Assembly (NCBI RefSeq): GCF_022758145.1
Contig: NZ_JAJVDH010000004.1
Span: forward strand, 310,001 to 374,000
Reading direction: 5' to 3'
Origin: Pontibacter vulgaris
GTDB taxonomy: Bacteria; Bacteroidota; Bacteroidia; Cytophagales; Hymenobacteraceae
Length of the DNA stretch: 64,000 bases
A model generated the notes under the pieces. That model saw only the letters and a list, made by a program, of their open reading frames with translations, made no database searches and was not told the origin of the DNA. The translations under genes and the position numbers were made by a program. Positions 9,587 to 17,721 of this stretch are shown here, piece after piece. Position 1 is the stretch's first letter; each line of letters opens with the position of its first letter.

Positions 9587-10144
9587 ATGAAAAAAATATT
9601 CTTATTTATCTCATCGCCATTACTTTTAGTAGGATCGCTGCTTTTTCTAAAACCAGATGATGGCAATACTGCTGCACCTACTGTACCTGTATCAGATAAT
9701 ATTACCTATACAGCTGTTAACTATAGTTACGGCAAAGAAACTTCCGAGACTGCTGGCAATAAAAGTGATATCATTGTATCCTATGCACTATCGTTGATAG
9801 GAAGCCCGTATGTGTATGCAGGCATTACGCCGGATGGTTTTGATTGCTCTGGATTCATAACGCATGTGTACGATAAGTATGGGATAGCTGTACCGCATGG
9901 TTCATCGTTGCAGGCGCTTGAAGGCGAATCCATAGCGCGTAACGAAGCCCAGAAAGGAGATCTGGTTATATTTACCGGAACCGACGAAAGCGTGCGCGAA
10001 CCCGGTCACGTAGGCATCGTTATTTCCTCGCCTGGTGATACTATCTCTTTTGTGCACTCATCTTCCAATGGTGGAGTAAAAATCAGCCAGGTAGAAGGAA
10101 CCGGCTATGAAGCCAGATTTTTACAGATCAGAAGAATCCTGTAG
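9587..10144 (+). CDS. NlpC/P60 family cell-wall hydrolase
   Basis: A 185-aa exported cysteine peptidase of the NlpC/P60 family, expected to cleave peptide stems of peptidoglycan. A signal/anchor sequence fills residues 1-21. The catalytic core shows DGFDCSGFITHVY with nucleophile Cys87, GDLVIFTGT, then GHVGIVIS with His141, and a third polar position near FVHSSSNGGV (His157). It has a single catalytic domain and no SH3b or LysM domain. The last bases lie just before a hairpin made of two inverted AAGTATA words. Confidence 0.92.
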   Translation: MKKIFLFISSPLLLVGSLLFLKPDDGNTAAPTVPVSDNITYTAVNYSYGKETSETAGNKSDIIVSYALSLIGSPYVYAGITPDGFDCSGFITHVYDKYGIAVPHGSSLQALEGESIARNEAQKGDLVIFTGTDESVREPGHVGIVISSPGDTISFVHSSSNGGVKISQVEGTGYEARFLQIRRIL

Positions 10145-10150
10145 TAACGG

Positions 10151-10172
10151 CCTATACTTCTTAAAGTATAGG
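10151..10172. repeat. Inverted pair of AAGTATA words forming a hairpin after a stop codon
   Basis: CCTATACTT (10151-10159) pairs with AAGTATAGG (10164-10172) across a 4-base loop. It begins 7 bases after the NlpC/P60 stop. There is no long T-run, so terminator activity is possible but not evident. Confidence 0.8.
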
Positions 10173-10251
10173 TAGGATTTGTTTACACTTTATTGCCGTG
10201 CCCGTACATATCCCTAAGCAATATTTTATTTGTTAGGCTAATAGTACAGGT

Positions 10252-10626
10252 ATGGTACACCCCTACATTATAAATACCATTAATGGTTTAGTGCTGCTGA
10301 TTGCAGGTTTAGCAGGATATTTTGCCGGCACAGATATGATTGTGGCAACTATACTGGCGCCTGCATTTGGTATTTTACTGCTAGCATGCTCTTACCACCT
10401 GCACAAGCACAATCGCTTTGTTTTTAATACGGTAACAGCGCTTACGCTCCTTTTTGGTATTGCATTGGCTACACGTATTAATTTGACCAATTTTGGCTTT
10501 AACAGCCGCGATGTCCTGCTTTCAGTTATGTGCCTGAGCTGTTTTGTGGCGGTGGCTTTCTATATCGGAACGTTTGTGCAGGAGCGTCGGCTGGGAAATA
10601 ACTCCATATACAAAGACGATTTGTAG
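10252..10626 (+). CDS. Four-helix membrane protein, function unknown
   Basis: A 124-aa integral membrane protein with four predicted hydrophobic segments at about residues 8-25, 29-47, 57-73 and 86-107. Short polar turns and a charged C-terminal tail (QERRLGNNSIYKDDL) complete it. I do not recognise a named family. The ATG at 10252 directly precedes the first segment. It follows NlpC/P60 by 107 bases on the same strand, but the hairpin at 10151-10172 intervenes, so co-transcription is uncertain. It converges on the candidate minus-strand RNA unit at 10640-10980. Confidence 0.7.
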   Translation: MVHPYIINTINGLVLLIAGLAGYFAGTDMIVATILAPAFGILLLACSYHLHKHNRFVFNTVTALTLLFGIALATRINLTNFGFNSRDVLLSVMCLSCFVAVAFYIGTFVQERRLGNNSIYKDDL

Positions 10627-10639
10627 GATTCCGGAAAAA

Positions 10640-10676
10640 GAAAATGCCTGATGTTACCCTAAGGCATCATCAGGCA
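10640..10676 (-). terminator. Minus-strand terminator of the candidate RNA unit
   Basis: The stem TGCCTGATG (10645-10653) / CATCAGGCA (10668-10676) is followed, on the minus strand, by TTTTCTTTTT. It could also stop plus-strand transcripts from 10252-10626, but the T-tract is on the minus side. Confidence 0.65.
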
Positions 10677-10781
10677 TCAGAATCCTTCTTAATCTTAACA
10701 AGCGGCACCCTGTTTTCAGTAGCACCATCATTAAAGACCAAAGGTAATACTAACTGCGAAAGCAGTAGTGTTTACTGCTTA

Positions 10782-10850
10782 CTAAGCCAGTTCACTGTTA
10801 AAGTGAATACTATTACCTGTGCTTACTAAGACGACTGATGGATTAGACAT
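10782..10850 (-). CDS. Possible 22-aa peptide with unusually strong ribosome binding site
   Basis: The ATG at 10850 is preceded by AAAGGAGGTGCT on the minus strand, a near-perfect Shine-Dalgarno sequence at suitable spacing. This is unusual for a Bacteroidota gene. The frame encodes MSNPSVVLVSTGNSIHFNSE plus two residues, then a TAG-TAA double stop. It overlaps the paired region of the candidate RNA. It may be a real peptide, a regulatory upstream ORF or chance. Confidence 0.3.
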   Translation of the reverse strand: MSNPSVVLVSTGNSIHFNSELA

Positions 10851-10949
10851 AGCACCTCCTTTCTCTTTGATCCGACATGAACCCTGAAACTGCCACTTAT
10901 TATTATGTCAGCTTTTAAACTCAGAGCTGTAGCACTCGCTACTGTTTTA

Positions 10950-10981
10950 TAAAGATAAAAGAACGTGTATAAGTTCACAAA
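10950..10981 (-). promoter_or_regulatory. Candidate minus-strand promoter for the small RNA unit
   Basis: On the minus strand, TTTG (10981-10978) is separated by 20 bases from TATCTTTA (10957-10950). This is one mismatch from the Bacteroidota TTTG-N19-21-TAnnTTTG pattern. Transcription would start near 10943. Confidence 0.45.
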
Positions 10982-11116
10982 AGTTAGCACTTTATTTTAC
11001 ACACTTTCGGGATGAGTAGGGCAAGGCCGGTAAAGTAAAACACCTTTAAACCAGAATACCATAACATAGCAAGTATAACTCACTAATTAGCAGCACATTC
11101 ATTGCAATACAACTTT

Positions 11117-11153
11117 TATACTTTGAGCTAAGTGGCTTTAAGTACAAAGTATA
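11117..11153. repeat. Inverted pair of AAGTATA words in intergenic DNA
   Basis: TATACTTTG (11117-11125) and CAAAGTATA (11145-11153) are exact reverse complements separated by 19 bases. The rest of 10982-11242 is AT-rich and holds nothing else I can support. Confidence 0.75.
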
Positions 11154-11242
11154 GCACGTCTAAAAAAATTTTTTATAACAGAAATTCCTTCACTATTCAA
11201 TACAACTAATTTATATGCAAATAATATTTATAACCTGCCTGA

Positions 11243-11273
11243 TATGAATTATGGGCACAAATACTTATATTTC
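11243..11273 (+). promoter_or_regulatory. Candidate promoter of the DUF2147 gene
   Basis: TATG (11243-11246), a 19-base spacer, then TATATTTC (11266-11273). Each box has one mismatch from the Bacteroidota consensus. The start codon is 32 bases further on. Confidence 0.4.
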
Positions 11274-11304
11274 GTTACTTATCTTAACACACAACTAACC
11301 TATC

Positions 11305-11754
11305 ATGAAAAAAAGTCTGTTTACTATTTTTATGCTGATGCTGTTTTCCACCTGTGCGTGGGCGCAAAAGCTTTCGCCACTGGGCGTATGGACAAATGAA
11401 GATGGCAAGGCGAAGTTCGAGATTTACCAGTGCGGTAATAAGCTTTGCGGAAAAATAGTTTCTCTAAAAGAGCCTCTTCGTAACGGTAAACCAAAAATGG
11501 ATGATAACAACCCTGAAAAGAAACTGCGTAGCCGCCCGTTGCTTGGCCTGGAGTTTTTGAAAGGCTTTGAATTTGATGGCGATAACAAGTGGGACGAAGG
11601 AACGATCTATGACCCGGAAAGTGGCAAGACTTATTCGTGCTTCATGAAAATGCACAGCAAAGATAAAATGGAAGTGAAAGGTTATATTGGCATTTCATTG
11701 ATAGGCAGATCACAGAACTGGTCGCGGGTGAAAGCAAGCGAAGCCAGCAGATAA
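11305..11754 (+). CDS. DUF2147 domain protein, exported
   Basis: A 149-aa secreted protein. Residues 1-20 form a signal peptide ending CAWAQ. The mature part is a DUF2147 domain: LGVWTNEDGKAKFEIYQCGN, KLCGKIVSLKEP, then KWDEGTIYDPESGKTYSC, a metal-free-looking beta sheet, and KGYIGISLIGRSQNWSRV at the end. Two Cys in the N-terminal third (YQCGNKLCGKI) are conserved in the family and may form a disulfide. The biochemical role is not established. It is monocistronic with its own terminator. Confidence 0.88.
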   Translation: MKKSLFTIFMLMLFSTCAWAQKLSPLGVWTNEDGKAKFEIYQCGNKLCGKIVSLKEPLRNGKPKMDDNNPEKKLRSRPLLGLEFLKGFEFDGDNKWDEGTIYDPESGKTYSCFMKMHSKDKMEVKGYIGISLIGRSQNWSRVKASEASR

Positions 11755-11778
11755 AATACTCAGAGGGTATAAAAGAAA

Positions 11779-11813
11779 CAAAGGTTAGCATAATCGCTAA
11801 CCTTTGCTTTTTC
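11779..11813 (+). terminator. Terminator after the DUF2147 gene
   Basis: An 11-bp stem CAAAGGTTAGC / GCTAACCTTTG with a 6-base loop is followed by a T-rich tract. Confidence 0.8.
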
Positions 11814-11901
11814 TAACCCTTTACAATTATTTAAACTCTGGTTTGACCTTAAAGGTTATGTTAATATTCTAAGCAAATTTTTACTTTCTAGATAAAAACG
11901 C

Positions 11902-12363
11902 TTAATATACCTGTAAAATCTTGTATGTCTTATCTCTGAACTCAAACGTATCGCCTGTAGTTTTACCTGCCATGGCCTTGTAAAGCGGCGACATACCAGA
12001 AATTGCATAGAAAGATTCACCATCTATTTTTATTTCTCCCAGGCTCACCCCAATAAAATAATTCTGGAGTTCGGTCATTACCACGGCCCCCATCGATATC
12101 TCGTTGTTCAGTTTAGTAGCATTAATCCGTTTTAGAACCCCCATAGTCGAAATAAGCTCGTCTAACTGGCGGGCATACATGTCGCGCTGTATCTGGCAGG
12201 CCTCTCTGAACGATTCAAATTTGTCTTCTATCGCCCCCTGGTGCTCATTTGCGCTTTCCTGTGCTTCGTCCATAGCCGCTTTGGCTGCATTTATTTGTGT
12301 AGTCAGCAACTTAGAGCATTCCTGAAGCAGCTTTTTTTTAAGTTCTAGTTCTTGTGTTAGCAT
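11902..12363 (-). CDS. GreA/GreB-like transcription factor family protein
   Basis: A 153-aa protein with the Gre-factor layout. A long charged N-terminal coiled coil (about residues 1-80) is followed by a C-terminal FKBP-like domain ending ISGMSPLYKAMAGKTTGDTF and a final KTYKILQVY. The C-terminal SPL.KA..GK..GD signature is the Gre hallmark. True GreA/GreB cleavage factors carry acidic residues at the coiled-coil tip. Here the tip region (around RDMYARQLDEL) is less clearly acidic, so a role in binding the RNA polymerase secondary channel without cleavage is possible. Similar short Bacteroidota proteins are sometimes mislabelled 3-oxoacyl-ACP synthase. Confidence 0.75.
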   Translation of the reverse strand: MLTQELELKKKLLQECSKLLTTQINAAKAAMDEAQESANEHQGAIEDKFESFREACQIQRDMYARQLDELISTMGVLKRINATKLNNEISMGAVVMTELQNYFIGVSLGEIKIDGESFYAISGMSPLYKAMAGKTTGDTFEFRDKTYKILQVY

Positions 12364-12572
12364 GTTGGTTATGGGTTATAAAACCGAAATTATACTTTAT
12401 GAGCAGCAACCGACACTATACTTTGTGCCACTAATCGCGAATCAGCCTATTTAAACTAAATATAGTTAATTTTATTTTACGTCAAACCTAGCTCTGCAAA
12501 TGCGCCTTTACCAGACGCTGCATATGCTAAAAACTATTTTGAGAGCTGTGTGTTTATGAGGTAAATATTTAA

Positions 12573-13169
12573 ATGCCGTTTAACGAATTTTTAAACCGAT
12601 TGTTGGGTTTGGGTAAAACAACACCCACCTGTTGCCAACTGAAGCGCTCAGACAAGTATAAATCTGGCTTCAGGGAGTGGCAACAAGCGCAGGTTTACTT
12701 AAACTGGACGCATCATTTTTTCAAATCTTACCATTACGTAAAAGCCTCACTTACACACCAATACAGGGTTCAGATAATTTCAGAAGAGAGCCACCGGGGC
12801 GCTATTTTATTTTATGACCCTAAAATTGGTGCAGACAATTTTTCTTTTCTGTTTGACCTCCTGAAAGAGCGTGTGCAACAGCAAAGCTATAGGTTACACA
12901 GCGCAGATCAGCACCTTGTAAGGCATAAGCGATATACCGAGCTTTCTGAGCGATACCTGCTTACGCCTCCTGCTTCTGATGTACCCGGCACTGCGCTTTG
13001 CAACCAGCTTTATGGTAACGTGCAGCTTGATTATATAAAAGTAAACAACCACCCGGGCTACATCAGGTTTACCACAAACCCTTATACTGATTCATACTTT
13101 AGCAAACCTCTACCCTTCGACCACCTGCTTGAAAAGGTGCTGCAGCCGCAGGAACAGAGAAGAGATTAA
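12573..13169 (+). CDS. Hypothetical protein, 198 aa
   Basis: A soluble-looking protein with no signal peptide or membrane segment. It is rich in aromatic residues and His/Lys (WTHHFFKSYHYVKASLTHQY). The central part alternates predicted beta strands (YRVQIISEESHRGAILFYDP) with an amphipathic helix (FLFDLLKERVQQQ). I do not recognise a domain. It is divergent from the Gre-like gene, with a 209-base shared upstream region that contains two TATACTT words. Nothing in the neighbourhood indicates a function. Confidence 0.7.
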   Translation: MPFNEFLNRLLGLGKTTPTCCQLKRSDKYKSGFREWQQAQVYLNWTHHFFKSYHYVKASLTHQYRVQIISEESHRGAILFYDPKIGADNFSFLFDLLKERVQQQSYRLHSADQHLVRHKRYTELSERYLLTPPASDVPGTALCNQLYGNVQLDYIKVNNHPGYIRFTTNPYTDSYFSKPLPFDHLLEKVLQPQEQRRD

Positions 13170-13290
13170 GGATTAAACGGCCTGATACTAAGTACGTAAT
13201 ATATCTTGCCGCTAATAATTGTGTATTAACTATTTAAGTTGTAACTATATCATTTAAATACAGTACGACCACTTTAAGCGAAAAGCAGGT

Positions 13291-15471
13291 ATGAGGCTAC
13301 CTTTACTCTTGTTAAGCATATTCCTGATTATAATCCTCAAAGCCAATGCTACCCATATTGTAGGCGGCGAATTTGAGTTGCAATACCTGCAGGGTAATAC
13401 TTACAAGTTAAATATGAATTTATACTTCGATAATATAAACGGCGATCCGCTGGCCCAGGATCCGTTTGCTGCCGTCCGCATTTTTGAAAAAAACACCAAC
13501 CGCCTGATGCTGGAGCTGACGTTGCCTTATGCTTCCGAAACAATGGTAAACTATACCAATATCGAATGCACAACCGGCGAACTTAGTACCAAGAAAATTA
13601 TTTACGCATCTAATATTATACTTGAACCATACCGTTACACCAGCGAGGATGGCTATTATGTAGTATGGGAGCGCTGCTGCCGTAACAGAACAATCAATAA
13701 CATTATCAGGCCCGAAGACGCAGCTCAGGCATTTTACATGGAGTTTCCGGCTGTAACAAAAAACGGGGCTTTCTTTAAAAACTCATCTCCTACCTTATTT
13801 CCGCCCCTCAGTGATTATGCCTGCGTAAACGAGTTATTTTATTATGATTTCGCCGGCTCCGATGCCGATGGCGACTCATTGGTTTACGACATGGTTACTC
13901 CCTTAAATGGCCATGCCTCTATTGCCATTGACAACCGCGCTCCGCTCCCGTCGCCTGCGCCATATTCAGAGATAATGTGGCAAACAGGTTATAGCCGCGA
14001 AAACCAGATTAACGGCACGCCTTCTATCCGGATAGATGAACAAACCGGTTTGTTAATTATGAGGCCTGCCAACAAAGGCTTGTATATATTTGGCGTACGC
14101 TGCCAGGAATTCAGAAATGGTAAAAAGATCGGGGAAATACGACGCGATTTTCAGGTACTTGTTAAAGAATGCCCAACAAACGAAAGCCCTGTTGTAATGG
14201 CAAAGGCCCAAGGCAGCAGCGAATTTTACAAACCAGGCGATATACTTCGGCTTAAGGGCGGAACAGAACGCTGCATTAATGTACTTTTTACTGACCCAGA
14301 CCGCAACGAATCACTTATACTTACAGCGCGGCCGGTTAACTTTGTAAACCAGGACTATACTATCAATGGTACCACTTCTGGCGCTGTAAATACAGGCATA
14401 ACCTTAGATTCCCTAAAAGCTACAATATGCTTTTCAGAGTGTTTTGATACCGAAGGCAAAGTATACCAAATGGACCTGATTGTAAAAGACGATGGGTGCA
14501 GCCTTCCCCGCCAGGATACGGTACGTGTCAGCTTTGTGATAGAACCCGAACCGGATGCACCTCCTATGCTTTCACTGTCCACACCAGACCGCATTTTTAC
14601 AGTTGGCGAGGGAGCTATACTTACGTTTGACGTTACAGGCACAGATCCGGACCAGCAGGAAATAAGTTTATCCTTGTTGAATAGCGGCGACGCTGCCGGC
14701 TATACTTTCGAGAACCAAACCGGCATTGGCCCGCTTACCTCCACTTTCAGTTGGCCAATAGATTGTGAGGTTCTGAAAAAGGAATCTTACCTGTTAGAGT
14801 TTGTTGTAAGCTCTACTGTTTGCGGGCAGCAGGTTACAAAAACTGAAACAGCAGAAGTACGGACCATCAGTAAAAATAACCCGCCAACACTTACCACTGA
14901 TAAACCGGCTTTAACTTTTGAACTTGCCCTGAATGAAACGTTTGAGGCAAAACTCTTTGGTGATGACATAGACCTGAACAAACTTAGCTTACAAAGTGCA
15001 GGCGAAGGTTTTAACCTGGCTGAACTAGGCATGACCTTTACCAGCACGGGTGGCAACGGCAAGGCAGAAGGCTTATTCAGTTGGGTTGCAAATTGTGCCG
15101 CAGTAGAAAAAGGCGTAGTGAAAGTAGATTTTATACTTACAGAAGATGCCTGTGCCCCATCCACAGACCGCAAACTTACCATGGAATTTAAAGTAAAAGC
15201 ACCTGAAATCAGCGACTATATACCCGCTAATATCTTCACACCGAATGGCGACGGCCTGAACGACTACTTTGAAATTCCGGGCTTACCAAGCGATTTCTGC
15301 ACAACAACTTTCAGAAACATCAGAATTTATAACCGATGGGGTAAGGAAGTATACCGAAGTGATCAGAACAACTTTAAGTGGGATGGCAAAAATGTAAATG
15401 ACGGCGTATACTTCTATGTTATTGATTTTGGGGCAAGTGAGTATAAAGGAGCCGTAACGCTGGTGCACTAA
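13291..15471 (+). CDS. Secreted multi-domain surface protein with type IX (CHU_C) sorting domain
   Basis: A 726-aa exported protein. Residues 1-20 form a signal peptide ending before THIVGGEFELQYLQG, the usual start of this Cytophagales family. Repeated Ig/cadherin-like modules follow (NRAPLPSP, DPDRNESLILTA, DPDQQEISLSLLNSG, DIDLNKLSL), each with Asp-rich calcium-type turns. The last about 85 residues are a gliding-motility C-terminal domain: IFTPNGDGLNDYFEI, IRIYNRWGKEVYRS, then WDGKNVNDGVYFYVI. This domain directs export through the Por/type IX secretion system and attachment to the cell surface. The gene ends one base from the convergent oxidase gene. Confidence 0.92.
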   Translation: MRLPLLLLSIFLIIILKANATHIVGGEFELQYLQGNTYKLNMNLYFDNINGDPLAQDPFAAVRIFEKNTNRLMLELTLPYASETMVNYTNIECTTGELSTKKIIYASNIILEPYRYTSEDGYYVVWERCCRNRTINNIIRPEDAAQAFYMEFPAVTKNGAFFKNSSPTLFPPLSDYACVNELFYYDFAGSDADGDSLVYDMVTPLNGHASIAIDNRAPLPSPAPYSEIMWQTGYSRENQINGTPSIRIDEQTGLLIMRPANKGLYIFGVRCQEFRNGKKIGEIRRDFQVLVKECPTNESPVVMAKAQGSSEFYKPGDILRLKGGTERCINVLFTDPDRNESLILTARPVNFVNQDYTINGTTSGAVNTGITLDSLKATICFSECFDTEGKVYQMDLIVKDDGCSLPRQDTVRVSFVIEPEPDAPPMLSLSTPDRIFTVGEGAILTFDVTGTDPDQQEISLSLLNSGDAAGYTFENQTGIGPLTSTFSWPIDCEVLKKESYLLEFVVSSTVCGQQVTKTETAEVRTISKNNPPTLTTDKPALTFELALNETFEAKLFGDDIDLNKLSLQSAGEGFNLAELGMTFTSTGGNGKAEGLFSWVANCAAVEKGVVKVDFILTEDACAPSTDRKLTMEFKVKAPEISDYIPANIFTPNGDGLNDYFEIPGLPSDFCTTTFRNIRIYNRWGKEVYRSDQNNFKWDGKNVNDGVYFYVIDFGASEYKGAVTLVH

Positions 15472-15472
15472 G

Positions 15473-16099
15473 CTATGCCAGGAAAAGGAAAACTATATAG
15501 ATACTAACCCAAAGCATATCCATAAAATGCCAGTAACTGGTCACCATCGATAACTGCAGTCTGCGGTAAGGGTCGCGGATAAAGATGAGGCTGCGAACCC
15601 CGTCAGTGGCTACATGGGCCGTGGTAAAGAACAGAAAAGCCAGGAAGATAATGCCTCCTGATAAGTGAAGCATGTGTAGCGCAGAGATAAGGTACAGGTA
15701 AGTACCGGAAGCTTTGCCGGTAAAAGTCATACCTGATGCTGCTATCTCATTCCATCCTAAAAGCTGCGCTCCAATAAAGAGAATACCCAGTAAAAGCGTA
15801 GCCCCCAGGTAGCGTGTCATCTTGTTAAGTTTGTCCTTTTTATAAATGCGCGGCACCTTGCTTATAGTATAGCTGCTAAGCATGAGCAAAATGGTACTTA
15901 TACTGAAGAACTTCGGGAAACGGAAACCTTCGTAATTAAAACCGCCTGTGCGGGCAAAAGCAACTATAAGTATGAAAAACAAAACCCCTATTCCGATCAT
16001 ACTTAGGTAAAGCAGCATCCGGATAGGGTGCATCTTCTCGATATTGCTGAATGCCGAGCCCTGCCTGAAGTGTACTTTGTTCTTCTTATCTGAATCCAT
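15473..16099 (-). CDS. Heme-copper oxidase subunit III (cytochrome c oxidase type), stand-alone
   Basis: A 208-aa membrane protein of the COX3/CyoC family with five predicted membrane segments. Family marks include the cytosolic N-terminus with IEKMHPIRMLLYLSMIGI, the segment SALHMLHLSGGIIFLAFLF, and the C-terminal SYWHFMDMLWVSIYIVFLF, which is the conserved subunit III ending. Subunit III stabilises the catalytic core and is not itself redox-active. No gene for subunit I or II is nearby, which is unusual because these genes normally cluster. Its stop is one base from the stop of the convergent CHU_C gene. Confidence 0.9.
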   Translation of the reverse strand: MDSDKKNKVHFRQGSAFSNIEKMHPIRMLLYLSMIGIGVLFFILIVAFARTGGFNYEGFRFPKFFSISTILLMLSSYTISKVPRIYKKDKLNKMTRYLGATLLLGILFIGAQLLGWNEIAASGMTFTGKASGTYLYLISALHMLHLSGGIIFLAFLFFTTAHVATDGVRSLIFIRDPYRRLQLSMVTSYWHFMDMLWVSIYIVFLFLA

Positions 16100-16353
16100 T
16101 TTAAGCTAATAACAGGATAACCGCCAGCAGCGGGCTTTGTCATGAAAATAGTGTTCTATTACTTTTACTATATACCTAAGCTACACCCGTATAGTTTTAA
16201 AATAAGGCTATAAAATTACATGGCTGCTATAGTTTATACGTATAAATAAAATATTAAACTCACAAAGCCTTACCAACCGATTTGATGCCCTTATATTGGT
16301 TTAACAATGCATGAACACTTTATGATGACACATTGATTTATACTTTATATATT

Positions 16354-16917
16354 ATGCCAACACGTGCACTCCTACCTATACTAATGCTGCTTGTGCAGGC
16401 AGTAGCTTACTCTCAATCACAGCAATATTATACAGGAGGCAACAACATTATTATAACCCTGGAAGGCACAGATAACCGCTACGAGTACAGATCGGAAGAA
16501 ATGTTGGTGAGGTATAACGATGACACCCATAAACTGGAATGTGTATTGCCCATTGATAATCTCAGACCGGCTAATGATTATAGTCCGGCAAGTATGCTAC
16601 ACGACCTTTTTTATACAGCTAAATTTCCTGAATTGCAGATCGAAATTGATGCGCCCGTCGAAAAAATAAATGCCGGAAATTTATACGCCGAAGTACTCAA
16701 TAAGAAAATACGTGTGTTGTTGCAGGGTAAAATTAAAGAGATGAATAACCAGGTAACCTTTACTCCGGATAAACGGGCGCTTATGTTCAGCACCAGCTTT
16801 GAGCTTACTTTTAATAATCTCAATATCCTGGTTCCGGCAAAATATATACCCATGCTTACCGGCCGTATACTGGTAACCATCAGCAATGCCAGGTGGGCAG
16901 ATACGGATTTAAGGTAA
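16354..16917 (+). CDS. Exported beta-rich protein, possibly YceI-like
   Basis: I chose the ATG at 16354 (187 aa), because it opens a clean signal peptide (MPTRALLPILMLLVQAVAYS). A TTG at 16333 would add seven residues ahead of it. The mature part is predominantly beta: TLEGTDNRYEYRSEEMLVRY, then KFPELQIEIDAPVEKI, IRVLLQGKIKEMNNQV, and a final GRILVTISNARW. The strand order and polar/apolar alternation recall YceI lipocalin-like proteins, but I cannot confirm this. An AAGTATA hairpin overlaps its stop codon. Confidence 0.65.
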   Translation: MPTRALLPILMLLVQAVAYSQSQQYYTGGNNIIITLEGTDNRYEYRSEEMLVRYNDDTHKLECVLPIDNLRPANDYSPASMLHDLFYTAKFPELQIEIDAPVEKINAGNLYAEVLNKKIRVLLQGKIKEMNNQVTFTPDKRALMFSTSFELTFNNLNILVPAKYIPMLTGRILVTISNARWADTDLR

Positions 16918-16949
16918 TTTATACTTGCAGTTCAGGTAAAGTATAAATT
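16916..16949. repeat. AAGTATA inverted pair forming an 11-bp hairpin at a stop codon
   Basis: AATTTATACTT (16916-16926) and AAGTATAAATT (16939-16949) are exact complements with a 12-base loop. The first arm overlaps the TAA stop of the preceding gene. Confidence 0.8.
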
Positions 16950-17392
16950 GTTAACAAATCACCACAAGACGTAAAACCTATACTTTAATCAATAAAATTT
17001 ACACCTCTGATTATCAATGTAGTTAACCTTTAACAAGGACTTAAATAATATACTTTATACTTAAGAAAAATCTGCCGTTTTATTGTCCTTGCAATGCATT
17101 TTAATTGCCGAAATAAATATTTGCTTTGCTGCTCCCCTAAGTATAATACAGCTTCAGTAACATCATTTTGGCCAAAGTATAGGTAGAGCTTCTAGTTCCG
17201 ATGCTTGGCTGGCGATAAAATAATTTTCTGGCAAAGAAAGCAGATTATCTAGGCGCAATGCAACTCATACTATACACTGATATTCAATCAACAAACCATT
17301 AACACCTAAAGTATAAGTATAATATCATATCATTTTTCTGGATAGCTTTACTTTGAAGGTGGCAGAAAATTTTAATGCCTAATCAGTAAAGC
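16950..17392. other. AT-rich intergenic region dense in AAGTATA words
   Basis: No ORF worth calling. Besides the hairpin just upstream, at least seven further AAGTATA/TATACTT words occur, near 16979, 17049, 17056, 17140, 17176, 17308 and 17314. The region lies between a plus-strand stop and a minus-strand stop, so strong promoters are not expected. Confidence 0.6.
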
Positions 17393-17719
17393 TTACCTTC
17401 CGAAAAACGAACCAATTTTACCAAAAATGGCACTGGCAGTAATGCGCGCACTGGAGCCTTTCCCAAACTCTACATAGGTTTTGCCATTAACCCGAACATC
17501 TACTATCATATTTACAGCACGCACCAGGTCGTTTACAATGTTCAGGGTTTTCATAGGCCCGCCACCCGATAAGCCTGAGCTGGTTCCACCTGTTAAGCGA
17601 TCAAGTGCTTTCTGGTTTGGAAATTCTATGATCAGGTAATTTCCCTCGCCCACTACCGCTATATGATCATCACCGTTTGTAACCAGCAGCTTTACCGATA
17701 TGTCTATTGTTCCGGCCAA
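17393..17719 (-). CDS. Hypothetical protein, 108 aa, probable TTG start
   Basis: A small soluble protein with a beta-strand N-terminus (TIDISVKLLVTNGDDHIAVV), a Gly/Ser-rich linker (GGTSSGLSGGG) and a C-terminal part ending in a short aromatic tail (FGKIGSFFGR). No ATG is available near the N-terminus. The TTG at 17719 lies two bases after the stop of the upstream gene (17722-17940), so translational coupling is plausible. No family recognised. The two genes almost certainly form an operon and may encode partner proteins. Confidence 0.6.
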   Translation of the reverse strand: MAGTIDISVKLLVTNGDDHIAVVGEGNYLIIEFPNQKALDRLTGGTSSGLSGGGPMKTLNIVNDLVRAVNMIVDVRVNGKTYVEFGKGSSARITASAIFGKIGSFFGR

Positions 17720-17721
17720 GG

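Larger units (their letters stand above)
10637..10943 (-). ncRNA. Candidate structured small RNA / small-peptide unit
   Basis: Read on the minus strand, this stretch has a promoter (10950-10981), internal paired elements and a terminator. The predicted pairing, in plus-strand coordinates, closes 10742-10749 with 10811-10818. Inside it are hairpins 10761-10767/10773-10779 and 10791-10795/10803-10807, giving a three-way junction. A further hairpin, GTAGC-GAGT-GCTAC, lies near the 5' end at about 10930-10943. TGCTTACTAAG is directly repeated at 10776-10786 and 10820-10830. A 22-codon ORF with a strong Shine-Dalgarno sequence lies inside. No known RNA family is recognised. The next gene downstream is on the opposite strand, so a cis riboswitch is unlikely. 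Confidence 0.4.

Noticed and set aside
10637..10943. Known riboswitch, 6S, SRP or tmRNA
   Set aside because: None of the conserved cores of these RNAs was recognised, and no same-strand gene follows for a riboswitch to regulate.
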